DNA of 64,000 nucleotides from Pyrocephalus nanus (taxonomy: Eukaryota > Chordata > Aves > Passeriformes > Tyrannidae), in NCBI GenBank assembly GCA_038380795.1, contig CM076264.1:870001-934000 (forward strand), written 5' to 3'. Positions 46,495-59,485 of the stretch are shown here, piece after piece. Under the pieces are notes generated by a model. The model saw only the letters and a program-made list of their open reading frames with translations. It was not told where the DNA came from and did not search any database. Numbering within the stretch: position 1 is the stretch's first letter; the number at the start of each line of letters is the position of its first letter. A program made the position numbers and the translations under genes.

Positions 46495-48179
46495 AAAAAA
46501 TAAAGGGCTTATAGCATGGGTTTCCTTGGAGAATTTAGGGCCTCCATAATCCCCATGGAACTGGTAGCACTGCCATAGTGTTCACTCCTTTCCTGCAGTG
46601 CTGGCACAAAACCTCACTTTATAAAAAGCAGATGTTTCTGTTATTAAGACGCCCCTTTTCACCATGTTTAGCATTCAGATGTTCCTGTGGTTGGAGTCAG
46701 ATAATGGCTCTTTATTTGTTGGGGCTTTTTTTTTTTTAAGTCTGTAAGGACTGGCCTTTAACCAAACCTCTCTGCAAGAATGTTTCTGTACTGGATGAAG
46801 AGAGGAGTAAGTCAGGCTCTTTGTCTACTTTGGGAAGTATGATTGGAATATGATATTTACAGGGGTTCAAGCAGAAACTACTACGGCCCATCCCAGTCCT
46901 GTAGGACTCTGGATTTTGGCAACGTGACGTTTCATTCCTGATATTACTGCAGAGATGCAGCAAATCCCAAACCTTGGCTGAAGGATGTGTGGCCAATCTT
47001 TAATCCACTTTGTAGACACTCCACAAGGAAGTGTACTCATGTTGCTCCAGACATTCCAGCTGCTCCATGGAAAATGTAATTCTAAAGCTTATGGCAGATT
47101 TTAAGCTATTTTTATGTTTGTTACAGATGTTTTATCAAGCTATAATTTAGGAACTGCCTCTGGATTAAATTTATTCAGTGAGAAATCAGGCTGGAAATTG
47201 CTGGTGAACAAGATTTCTCCCAGCTCCTGGTTTTGACAGCCTTGGAAGCATAACAGGAGTAGCCTTTCTGGTTTCCTACATTCCTTCAGGCTTCAAAGGG
47301 GCTTTTTGTCATTTTGGTTTGGCTTTTCAGGAGAAGATGAACTCCGGTTCTGAATTCATTTGAACTTTGTGTACGTCCTCAGAGTGCATGTACAGCACTC
47401 TGTGTTGGACAGAGCTTGGAGAATTTCGATTCCATGAGACCTCTTTTCTCTCTCTTTTTAAGTTCAGACAGGAATAATGCTGAATAATGCTCAGTTCAGT
47501 GTTTATGGAGCAGGCTCCAAGGGGCCCTCTGAACCTGCATTATTTCTAGAGCTTTAAGGTACAAGATATTCTCTGAAGGTCATGTGGGGAGGATAGGTGT
47601 GAGCAGAGGCCATGGCGGGGCAGCAGTACAGAAAAGAAGGCAGTGTATCCCAAAACCAGGAGAGCAGCAGCCTATGGAAGCTGTTCTGGCCTAAAGCAAG
47701 AGGATAAACCTGTAAAGCCCAAGAAAACTAGGCACTGTTTCCTTAGGAAAGTTTGTTTAACTGACAGACTTCATTTGCCAATGGTTATCTTTAAATTAGA
47801 ATTACAATCCTTTGCCCGATTGCTTCAAGATGTACTTTTTTTTTTTCCCCTGAAAGGACTCTTAAATCCCAGGAGAATCTCTATAATAAACATCTGTTCT
47901 GGCCACACCAGGCATAGCAGCGGGTGGCTGCTGTGATCCTGTGTATGTTCAGAGGTGGCTCCTCGATTAACCACAATTCCTGGGCCACCTGGTGACACCT
48001 TTTCAGGGAAGCAGGTAAGTGCATCCAGTAAGTGAAATAAATGTGTCCATGATGTGCTGAAATGGGAGTCAGGGTTTGTCTTCCCAGCAAAATTTATCAC
48101 TCATCAAAGTCTCAGTTTGGAAAGCTTGGAATGCACGTGCAGGTATTGGACTTTTCATAAGCAGGCAAACATTGTCTTT

Positions 48180-48320
48180 GGGGCAAAGCATAGTAAAGGT
48201 ATAACACAAAAGCAAATATAAATATTTAATATATATTGTTTGTTTGATTTATTATCTACATATTATGGGGGTTTATCTATTTCTATACCATAAATATATA
48301 TTATCTATATAATTATCTAA
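48180..48320. repeat. AT-rich low-complexity block
   Basis: A dense run of TATA, AATA and TTATCTA words with almost no G or C. Confidence 0.8.
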
Positions 48321-51300
48321 CTTCTTCCATGTGTAATCTTGCGAAATCATCACAGATTAAATTCATGGTGTGGTGTAACTGCAATGAATTATGTGCATCC
48401 AGTGAACATTATTTTAACTACCTTTTTTTTTTTTTTAATTCCCAAATCCTCAGTCATGGTCTAATCCTGCTCTGTCAAAGGTGCCAGCCTGTTTGCCACA
48501 AGTTTGAGTGACAGTTGTTGTGAATTTGTGTGACCTTGTGTATTCTTCCTTACACCTTCTACAAGAGGGTTCTGCCCATTTTGTTAAGTGCGTGGTCCTG
48601 CTGATGTGTAAAATGTCAGCCTGGCATTATTTAGCAGACTGAGCTCTTGTTGGAATTTAGTGGAAAATAGGATTCTGTGGATGAGAGCTGGATGTAGCAG
48701 CTCACCTCTGGACAGGCAGGTGAGGTCTCAGCCCCCTCAGTTCCTGCGGCTCAATCTGCAGGTTAATGTAAATGTCTGTCACTTTTCTGCTTTGCTAGAG
48801 GAATGGGTGCAGCTCTCTGGATTCCAGGGAAGTACCAGGTTATCTCTGCTAATGCCAGTGGCCGATTTCTAGTATAAAAAAAAAAAAAAATAATACTGCA
48901 ATCTTACTCGTTTGTGATGATGGGATGGTGACAAAGGAGTCCGTGAGTCAGTGACTTCCTTTTCTGTTGGAGATGCCATTTAGGATTGAGTTTGGGAAAG
49001 GAGGGAATTCTTAACTAGTGGCTGCATCCTCTGTGCGGGGAAGCTGGGCTTGGAGATGAAACACCGAGTTCATATTCCAGCCCACTCACTGATCATTAAA
49101 TACACAGGAGGAGCTGGGACAGATGGGCCACATTCCACATTTTCAGAGCATATTTCAGAATTAATTGTGCTGACAACGTTTAAGAAAGAGCAGCTCCAGA
49201 CTCTTTTTGGCAACAGTGGCTTCTGGCTGCTGTCAGGCAGATGAACATGTTTCTCTGGGTTTATTATTTTGGGTTTGGCTCGCATGCTCACTGTACAGAT
49301 GATGGGGGGAGCATTACCTACGGTCATTAACCAGGCATCTAATACTTGCAGCAGTCAACAGCTTTTTACCTGAGTGCCCGTGGATTTGGGAGGGGGAACT
49401 GCGCTAGGACTAGATAAGGAGAGGTAGGAGGGAAGCCTGGAATGGGATCCAGGCTGTGTTGTTGTTTGTGGCCAGCAGAGATGGCTGTCAGGGATCCAGA
49501 GGGCTGAGGTCTGGTCTGCGGAGGATTCCAGCGTGGTTTAGTCTAGACTAAACATTTTTGGATGCACTGAGTCTATCGCTCTTGCTCACACTCCCCTGCC
49601 AGGGACTAATTGGAGCTGATGATTGCCTGCCCATGAGACTTGCGAATTCCATTTGGAAGGTGCTTTTTTTGTTGTTCTTTTCCTTGTTTCAAAAGCATTT
49701 TACAGGTTTTGGCAAGGGGCTATTTTTGGCTTAAAATGACAAAAATATTTTCAGCACGGATTTAGGCATAACTGTTAATATTCTCCAGATTCCTTCATTT
49801 AAAAATTTTGCCAATTACAAACAAACAAAAATCCACTCCTCTCTCCAATTTAGCTAGCCAAATTTACTTTCTGTTCCTTTCTTTTCAGCACAAAAAAGCT
49901 CTTTCCTTCAGGCCTGGAAATGCAGAATGCATTACTTCATCCTGGTTTTGATGGAGGTCTGTTATATGTTTGTCACCCTAAATTTGCATATTGTAGTAGG
50001 ATTTCCAAAGCATTCCCCCTCAGCTTCATGTTTCTGGAGTTGGAATCAGTGGGATCAGTGTCAGGCTGACTCTGGGCACCCAGGAAATCTCATTCTTGCT
50101 CAGACAGTTTGGTTTTTGTTCAGTCATATCTTATAAAACACTTTACCTGGATGGGCCTTGAATGCTTTTACTTCATTCTGAGTTTTCAACATATAATTCT
50201 TGCCAGTGGGAACAAAAGGAAGGTGGTATATAGTGTAATATAGTGGTGATATATAGTGTCATATAATTAATTTTAGGGATTTCTTTGAAATCTTATGAGA
50301 AGTTTTGAAGCATCTCCTCACCCCATGTTCAACCTTGTCAGTTATAGGAAGACACCTTAAGGGCAGACATTTTAATGGTGGCCAATCAAACAAAGAGCTT
50401 TTTGGAGAGGAGATATCAAAAGCCAATAATTATTAAAACTAAGAGGGTTTTTTTAATAAGCTCTTTTGTGTTTGTTTCCATAATGCTAATTCAGAAACAA
50501 AGGGATTTTGTAAAAGCCATGAAGTTCTTAAAAATGCAGTTTTACTCCATGTACGTTTCCATATTCTTTTAAAATCAAAACCAGATCTAGAAGTAGCAGC
50601 AAGGGATCTGCAGAACTGGTGAAAAACAGAAACTCTGCAAAGGAAGGTGACTTTATCACATGAGGATCTTCAGGCTGTTGCCCCATGAGATGCTGTACAT
50701 AAGCATAAAGTAGGGGTTGGGATCAGCATAAGGCTGTGATTGGGATGAGATGAAAAGCTGCTGCTTCTCAAAAATCCACCTGAAGTGGGTCAGAGTTTGA
50801 GGGCCTGGAGTTAAAAGATCCAGTCATTACCCTTGCATATGCTACTGTAAGAATCAGATAATTATTGTCTTCTCTGTGTGTGGTGAAGTTAATTTCAATA
50901 TTCTGGAAGTCCTAGCTCAGCTGTCTGGCTGGATGGGAAGAAATGCAGACTCCCAGAAAAGTTCTCCCCACTTACTCATGGTTTTATAATTTCTATGGTA
51001 AAGCCTGTTTTGTGATGAGTCAGGCAGTTCTGGCTCCTGTTTTGTGGGATAAAACTCCTGACATCCTGTATTCCTGCTGTTGCAGTAGCAGCCCTTGAAA
51101 TCTTGAGAACTTGCAAGCTCATTCCAGCTCTCCTGTAGAGATTTCTGCAGAATCTTTGGAGCAGCCTGGCTCTTGCAAAGAAATCTTCTCCTGGAGGGCC
51201 ATATTCCTGCTTTACTCCTGCCTTGGCTGTGCCCTCTCATTCCTTGGAAAGACTTCTGAGGAAGTGGCAGCTGACTGATCCTAACAGGATCATAGGAATT

Positions 51301-52573
51301 GGACTCCTTGGTGTTCCTCCTATAGATGAGGGCAATTGCTCAATGTAGGTACACACAAAGGAGAAATGAGAGGCAGTGAGAAATTCTAATTCCACTTCTA
51401 GGGGTCACCTCTCAGTCCAGGTGAAAGTCAAGGTAAAAGGCTTTTGTAGTTAAACTTTTTTTTTTTTTAAGAGTCCAAGGCTGATCTTTAAATAAAGCAT
51501 TTGCACTCACTTGTAGGAAGGAGCTTAAGCCAGTTGTGTGCCCTCTAATTACATCAGCCCAGGACTGGGGGTGTGGGAACAGCACCAAGGACTACGGGAG
51601 CTGCCAAGAGTCATTTCTTCCAAGCATCCATGCGGAATCTGAGCCTGTGCTGAAGTCAGGGGGTATTTGAGCAGCAGTGCTTTCACCCTCTGCCGTGGGG
51701 TTAGTTCAGTCGTGGCCTTGTCACAGGCAAAGTGGAAAATGCTGGAGAAATGCTATGTTAAAATACATAATGCCAGGATGGGAAATACTGGGCTCTTACG
51801 TTGTCGTAAAAATGAGGATATGAAAGACCTAAAGCAAGGGCACAATGACCCATTTCATCTCAAATAGTAGAAACCATGAGACAAATAATATATATTAGCA
51901 TCACTCCCTTAAATCAATGAATTTGTCTTGATTTAGACCAGCTTAGTGTCACAGCACATTTCTTATACTAAGGCAAACTGTACTTAGGAGATGTGCAAAG
52001 GATTTTCTTTTAAAGGAACCTGGGATTGAAAAGAAGCAATAAAAAGTATAAGAGGCCTCGTCACATAGTTTGAATTTACCTGGCTAGTAGCCAGCAGCCC
52101 TAGGTTTGATTTGAATCCCAGCAGGTCACTGCAGACCAGAGCATTCGTGTTAAAATGTGCTTAAATTTGTGAAAAGGCAGCACAGAGAGTGTGTGATCAG
52201 TTATCAGTTTTAAGAGAATTGCCCAAAATTGTCAAGAAAACCGCTGCATGCATCCATGTGGCCTCTTTTGCTCTTTCTCCTAATCTCTTTTTTTTTTTAG
52301 TTTTACTGTAATTAAATGCATTACCTAGTCTTAATTCTTTCCAAATGGCTAAAAGAGAGCATTTTGCATCATCGTGATAAAAGCTGAAATGCACTGTAAC
52401 AGAATTAGTCCATTTATTAGAAAAAGGGTTTAAAAATCAATCCATATAATTATTTTAACCAAGTCCATAAAGGATAAACACACTTCCTTGGCTCAGGTGA
52501 TGCAGGTGGTGAACAATCTTACAAGCCTATAACAGGCTTCATCTGTTACCTCAGAATAAGTCTGTGAGTAATC

Positions 52574-52592
52574 TTTTTTTTTTTTTTTTTTT
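52574..52592 (+). repeat. Poly(T) run
   Basis: Nineteen T residues in a row. Confidence 0.9.
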
Positions 52593-55500
52593 AGTTGTTT
52601 ATTGTTATTTCTTGGTTTTCTTCAGTGTTAACAGTTCCTTCAGAGTTTTGCCCTGGTTTCCACAGGAGCAGGATTAAACCTGCTAAAAGCCAGCAGTGGT
52701 ATGAAAAAAGAATATCAGGCAGGCATTAGCCTCTTGGGAAGAGGAATTCTCAGAGTATCCTAAAGCCTGCCTTGAAATTGGAAAGTTGTAATTTTAAACA
52801 GCTAGAATTGATGAAGATCTTGGCGCTGTCTCAGATGATCAGCTCCCCACAGGCTCTTCTTCATCCTTCCTGGCTGTGACTTGATTAAATGGATGGATTC
52901 TGAAGGGAAACCCCAGCAAACCACCTTTTTAGCTGTCTTTATAGCATGGTGTTTTTCCAGAAACCAATTGATGATAATTAACAGATAGCAGCACCACCGT
53001 GCTTCATTTTCACAGAGCAGTAATTCCTCTCAGAAGCAGCCCAAATTTCAGGCTGATGACAATGTTATTGTGTGGCAAATGGAGGTGTGGGTTCTGTCCC
53101 ACCTCTCAGACTGGGAGGGAAATTGTTTGGTGCTCACAGCAATCAGGACTCATTAACATATTAATAGAGAAATAATATTTGCCTGTCTCTATCCCTGGCT
53201 GAGGTCTGATGCTTAGCCCACCCAGGCTCTGGTGATTGCTGCGGCCAAAGTCAAAATTCAGTCCCAAAGCATGGCCAAGGGGTGTAAGAGTGACAAAATG
53301 AGTCAGAAATTCAAAAAACCAGTGCAACCTGAAGAGGATACTGCTGTAGGAGAAAGCTCAACTTTAGCTGCCCAGTGTGGGAAGGATGAATGAAGGGGAT
53401 GTGATGAGGTATAAAGTGAGCAATGCTCCCTTTTTGGATTCTTTCACTCTCTCACAGGTGATGAGAACAAAGACATACCTGAGAGAGGACAGGGGGCTTT
53501 GAACAGCTGCTGACTGAAGCCGTGTGGGATGTTGGGGAGCTGACCTCAGCACGGTGGAATGAAAGGAAACGCTGAGGTTGGGGTTTCTCCGGGAATGTTT
53601 GGTGGTTACTGCCCGTGTCTGCACCGCTGCCATGTGGGGGATGGTTCAGTCTCCGCTGCAGGGAATGTCTCAGTCACTTCAGCGGGGTCTGGATGAAGGG
53701 TGGGTGCTGCCTTTGCTCCATTTCACCAGCAGCCAGCATGGGCAGAGGATGAGGAAAAGCCGTTCTGTGAGTCAGCTCGGTCAGTTCTGAGTTTGTGTTA
53801 ATCAGGGATACAAACTGTTGAATAAAAGTGATTTTGTGTTAATAGTGGGATGGGAGTTAATGTGTGGGATACGTGAGGCTGTTAGGAGAGGGGTAGGGAT
53901 GGTTCCCTTGGGGCAGAAGTCCCCTTCCCTGTTATGTTGCAGAATATTTATGTCATGTGGGACAGTAAGAGTGTGTTAATGTTCACCCCTTTCCATCCTC
54001 AGTCCTTGCAAAGGGAGACAGCTCTTGGCATCACTCCGGGCTCTGTGCAGAGGGACTGTCTTGTGTCCCTCCCCAGCAGAAAACATCCATTTTAAGCTTT
54101 GTGCCTTTCTTGGGGAGAGAACAAATTGTGGGACTGTCACTGATTCCCTTTGTTCTGACTTGATTGGGGGGAGGACAGGACAGGGAAGGATGACTTTTAT
54201 TTTAGATGACTAACCTAAGAGAAACTACCGTTGCTGGCACCAGAAAGGAGAGGAAATCAATGACTGTCTGGTGTAAAGGAAGAGGCAGGAGCAGCAAAGC
54301 TGCCTCAGCAGCCTCAGTCTCCAGTGCAGTGTGTATTGATTGGGCTGTCTGCCTTTGGAACACACTTGGCAATGCTTATGTGGTAAATGGAGTTCAGTGG
54401 ACGTGGAGGAGGTCAATGGATTTGAAAAAAATCCAGAACTTACTGAAGTTTGCTGGATTGAGGCCAGGAGATGGATCTATCAGTGTGTGTCAGGTATGAA
54501 TTTTGCATTCAGTGGTCTGTTTACACTGGATAAATGGCAGCTAAACACAACCTAATGTCTCCAAGAGCAAACCTCCTCCAGTGTAACGAGAGTGAAAGTC
54601 TGCTATTCCCATCCATAGTCCAACCTCCCAGAAGTTTGAGAATGCCCTAAGTGTACCCTGAGAGAAGTGTCCCATATTTCAGATCTTCATCATGGTACAG
54701 GAGCACCTAAGTTGGTTCTGCCACCTCTGTTTTCTTTTGGTGTGAAGATGCTGAGAGAGTATCTGTGTTTAAGGGAAATGAAGTCAGAGTTAAGAAAATC
54801 CCAGCCCTCAGGGCTGTTGAGACATTTTAATAGATTCACTTTTATATAATTTCAGTAGGAGAACTTTGGGGAATACCAGCTGTTTCTCTCTTAATTTTCT
54901 TTGTCTATGGACTCTTTTCTTTTCAGTTTGCATTTAGGTCCTCTCCTTCCAAGGAAGTATCTCAGCCTTTTTTATAATTCACTCTCTGCTAATTCTGTTT
55001 CCCCTGCCATTGTCTGCTTATACTCCCTTCCTAGGGAAGTAGGATAATCCAGGTGCTCCTTCCAGAATAATTATTAGTGCTGTAGTTCCAGCTCTGAAAT
55101 TTGCAGCGTTCCCTTGCTTTCCTTGAGCTGATGGAATCTTCTGTGTGGGAGCAGTTGCACAGATTTTCTGCGTAGGTCACAGGGTAAGCAATTATTCTTC
55201 ACACATGCAGAGTAAAATCCACACTTGTATCATTCCAGCACAGCTCCCTGTCATTCCAGTAGGAACATCCAGCTGAAACGGATGGTGCTTTGCCAGGATG
55301 TAAAAGGAATCTTCCTTAGGACAACCCTTCTCCTTCTTCATCTCAAGTTGTGCTCTTTCTTTGTATTAGTACTGCTTTTTCAGCTTGTTCTTCTAACTCT
55401 TTTTTTCTGAAGATCAGGAAGATTTCTGCGTGGAGTGTTTATTTAAAATATTTTAAGATGTAAGACGTACAGATCCAACTTGAGCCTCATTAAAAGATGT

Positions 55501-55896
55501 TTGCCAAAACTGGAAGGCCTTCGGAGGCCTATTAAAGTGAATTATCCTAATTAGAAGCATGAATTCTGTCTAACAGCTCAAACTGCTTCAGTGGATCTGG
55601 ATTTTTTCCCAAAACCTGCCAAAATGTAAGGACCAATGTCCGTGTGGCTTCCCCGTGCCTTGTAGCCAGGACAGAGAGCAGCCAAGTGCTGTCTCTGCCA
55701 GCTGTATATTCAGAGAATCATTTAAACAAAATGCTGAAATAACAGCAGACACTGCTTTGGCTTTGCTGAGCACATGTAAGATGTTTTTAGATTAGAATCC
55801 TCATTACTGTTGTTTACAGAAAGGACCTACTTTTCTCCCTGTAATAATTGTACCCAGGTGAGCAGTGGGAATTAAAACCCACGTCTAGTCTCTGCT

Positions 55897-56098
55897 GTGA
55901 GCCATTCGGGAGAATGAATCACATGGAAAGGAAGGTCTGAAGCGCTCACATTTGTCATTTTGTATGTAGTCTCCCCACTGTTCCTGGCCCAAGGTTTCAG
56001 GTAAATGTTCCCCAAGAAAAAAATCACTTTATGTAAACTATCTCTACATTGTCTGCTCTAATTATAAAAGCATCAAGGGGAGTTTCCTTCCCCATAAA
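55897..56098 (+). repeat. Twin element, copy A
   Basis: First of two same-direction copies of an unidentified sequence of about 200 bases. It starts GTGAGCCATTC and ends CTTCCCCATAAAA. The final 68 bases, including TCTAATTATAAAAGCATCAA, are nearly identical to copy B, while the first 130 are far more diverged. No coding potential was recognised. Confidence 0.85.
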
Positions 56099-58178
56099 AT
56101 TCCCTGGCCTTACACTGCCAGATGTGGCCATAAGTCACACAGCTGTAAATTAGGCCAGTCCCTTTCTTCCTCGTGCTGAAACCTGCCATTCTCAGCTGCA
56201 GTTTGCTTTTGCTTCCCCCTCACAATTCGAAGATATTGTCACAATATGAGCTGTAAACTTCATCTCCAGTTCTTACTGAATTTCTCTGACACCGGTAAGC
56301 AGTTTGAAATGGTGATGTGTTACTGGCAGTGCTCATTTGGGGTTGGAGCTGCCTGGAACGGTGCCCTGGAGCCGATTCCGGTGCAGGGGAACCCTGGCCC
56401 CGGCCATGTGTGTAAGTGTCCTGGCACCTCCTCCCTTGCAAAATGGGGGAGGTTTTTCCTCTCTGTTTTATGCTGTTTTACGTACTGCACATGCTGATGG
56501 CATCCAGCTGCTGAGTTACTGTGATCCTGAGACCCATAAAGAGCTGGATATAAAAGCTGGGAAGGTAACTAATCCTTCTGAAACCAGGCACCCACTTCCA
56601 AGTTCGAGTGACTTTGCATGTAGGGTTGCTGGATAGAGCAGTTTTTCAATTCCTAATTTGACATGGAAGCCTCATTTCTTATTCTCTAAATTAGTTTTAC
56701 TTCTTGATTAGCTCGTTCTGTGCAGAATATCCTTCTTTCTTGCTGCCTCTTTGTGTTATCTCCTGGGTAGCAATTTGCAAAGTGCTCATCTTAGAACTCA
56801 TTTTCACCTCTGAGTTGCTGGAGTCTTCAGGGAACACCCATCTCCTCCCAAGGCATAAGTCAATGCAGGTCTTCTTTTGAATTCCACCCATGCCAGCTGA
56901 GAATATCTGGATACTCGGTCCTTCCTGAAGAGAACAATATGGCATCTACTTTAAACTTTTTATGCATTAGCCAGAAGTTGTGTTTGAATCTGGGATCATG
57001 TAGGAGACCTTTTTTGTAGGATACTCCCTTAGTTCCAATTCTTTTGCCATACAATTTTTGCTAATGAACAGTATTATTCCTGCCTAGTAGCTATGCTATA
57101 GTAAATTATTACTGATTTTTCCTCTGGGACTGACATTTCCAGCAAAATATGTCTGTTGCATTTTCTGTAAATGCTGTTTTACACAGAAGTCATTTATTTA
57201 TTAAACCAGAAGGAGCTGATGGAGGGGTTTCTTCAGTTCTATTTCATGCAGGAAATGCTGTCTGAAGAAATGGTGTCTCTGAAAGGGATGGAATCGAGTG
57301 ATGTACAGGGAGGAGCAAAGGTGCTGATAACTGTAACAATGTCTTTAGATGGCTGTTTGAATGCAGCAGCTGCCAAGTAGGTTAAATAGCAGCATTTTGC
57401 AACGCGAAAGCTGCTTGAAGCTGATAATTATCGTGCCTTTGAGAAAGCAAAGTCCTCTCATTATAAATACGTAATGAACTATGAATCTCCATCTCAGGCA
57501 GAACTATCTGGGATGAAATCTTTTTCCAGTTTGCATTGTTGGAATAATTATATCTGGCTGGGGTCAGGGTTGGGATAATGCATTCCCAGCCCCCGGGTTT
57601 ATTGGCTGGCTCCAGGACCAGCCCGCAGTGTCAGGGAGCCCCTAGAGGTTTCGCATTGTCTCTGTTTAGGCTGTTCCCAGCCCTGCTGCTCCTTCCTGCC
57701 GCACCACGATCCCTGCTGCCGTCGAAGCGCTTCTCCAGGCTGTGCCCTGCCTTGTTTCCTGAAGCTTTGCTTTCCAAACAGAAACATCCACTTAAAATGC
57801 AGAGGCTCGGCTGGAGCCGCATTCCTGGGAGCGATCCCCTTCCCAGTGCCGAGCAGTAGCCGCAGTTCAAGCAGCATCAGAGCTGGTGTGCGCAGCGAGG
57901 CCCAGCTCCCAGAGCAGCAGCTGCATTTGTTAGGATGAGCTGGAGGCCTGGGGAGCAGCATTTTCTGTCTGGTGGCCGATTCGGTCAGCCTGCGGACGTG
58001 CTTTATCCTGTGCCTCTGGATGGGATTGCTGAGAGAGCAGGGTGGGATGATAAGGGAGCTGAAATATGGGGAGGGAGTAAAAAGGGCCTTTGCAAATGCA
58101 AATCCATGTCATTCCCAGCACCACGAAGGTGCCCGAGGCAGTCGCCTCATTGTTGAGTCAAATATGGTTTCAGTTTGT
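56099..58178. other. Spacer between twin elements, no gene recognised
   Basis: No gene is supported. A patch at about 57590-57960 is clearly richer in G and C than its surroundings. It has open frames on both strands but no recognisable protein. Confidence 0.55.
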
Positions 58179-58366
58179 GTGAGCCATTCAGAGGATGGAA
58201 AGCATGGAAATGAAGGTCCAGAGCAGTTGGATTTGTCATTTTGATTGTAGTGTCCCCACTGTTCCAGGAGTGAGGTTCCCACATAACACAGTCGCTTGGT
58301 GTAAACTACCTCTACATTGCCTGCTCTAATTATAAAAGCATCAAGGGGTGTTTCCTTCCCCATTAA
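58179..58366 (+). repeat. Twin element, copy B
   Basis: Second copy, 188 bases, same orientation, about 2.28 kb after copy A. It has an internal gap of about 11 bases relative to A near 58280. An A-run (about 58364-58380) follows its end. Confidence 0.85.
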
Positions 58367-59308
58367 AAAAAAAAAAAAAATGGTTTCATTTGAAGGCCTC
58401 TTCCTCAGAGAAATAGGTGGAAGTTTTAAAAGAAATGTCCTCCAGTCATTTCAGTTGGGAAGAGGCTGTTTTCCTCCTCAGCTGTGCAGTGATGGCCCCC
58501 AGGGCACTGTTCCCCTTATCCCTGCTGGCAGTCAGAGCTCTAAGGGCAGACACAACAAGGATGGGGCAGCAGTTCCTTCACTCCCAGTTTCCATGGGCAT
58601 TAAATCCCTCAGGGAATTGGAGTGATCTCCTCAGTGACCCTGAGGTGCTGTGATGCTGCATAAATGTGAGATGTCACCTGGTGCTGCTTGTACTGGTGCT
58701 ACCTCAGTTCTTCCCAGACCTGCACTGCCAATGCACTGTGTGTAGCTACAGACAAACGAGTTGCCTCTGTGTTCCTGGAACTCAAAGTGACCCGCATGGC
58801 ATTTGCTTTTATTCATCAGCTTGTGCAGGTGAACTCCCAGTGACTGTTCTCTTAAAAAAAAAAAAGGGAACAGCAGCTGGCAAACTGCCTGGCACTGGAG
58901 GACACTTACATCCTGTGCTCCTTTAATGCCATTTTCTTTTCGTGTCTTTTGCCTTTAAATTCTGCAGGGTTGTCTCTTGTCCTGTGTTATCACACCGCGC
59001 CTTGCACAGCAGAGGCACCTTGTGGGGTTGCAGCTCTCACCTCAGTGCTGAATTTTAGGATGGAGAATCACCTGTTACCTTCCTCAGGTGAGGTTAAATG
59101 TCACTTCAAGTATGTTTGAGATGTTAAAGTAGATTTCTGATGAAGACGAGTTGATTCTCTCTCTCTTGTGCTGTATGCACTGGAGCTTTTAAGTGTCTGG
59201 AAGCAAGCATGTTTCCTCTTCCTAGAACACAGTTCACAGATTACATCACTGAGTGACATTTTTCAAAGCTGATTTTGGTGTTAAACTGTTTGTTTCTTTT
59301 CTCTGTAG

Positions 59309-59485
59309 CTCGAGGAAAGGACGTGAAATGAGCCAAGAGCATCGTGTGAGTCAAGAGGCGCAGAAGCGCTGCCAAGCAGCGGCTCCCACAGCGGCAGGAA
59401 AGGTGAATTCCAAAGAAATGGCTCTGTGGTGCAGCTGGCACGGCTGCTGCAGCAGGATCACCCATGGAAAGGAGCCAGGCAGCAG
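59309..59485 (+). other. Orphan exon-like segment
   Basis: 177 bases framed by a strong acceptor (pyrimidine-rich, ctctgtag) and a strong donor (GCAG|gtaaga). It is richer in GC than its flanks and has one frame open throughout. The peptide in that frame resembles no family I know. It may be a long non-coding RNA exon or chance. Confidence 0.25.

Larger units (their letters stand above)
46495..55896. other. Intergenic, no gene recognised
   Basis: No supported gene. The region holds an AT-rich block at about 48180-48320, short A/T runs, a TATAGTG-like tandem stretch at about 50223-50266, and a T-run at 52574-52592. Confidence 0.6.

Noticed and set aside
52080..52140. tRNA-like B-box words
   Set aside because: No A box or cloverleaf at the right spacing.
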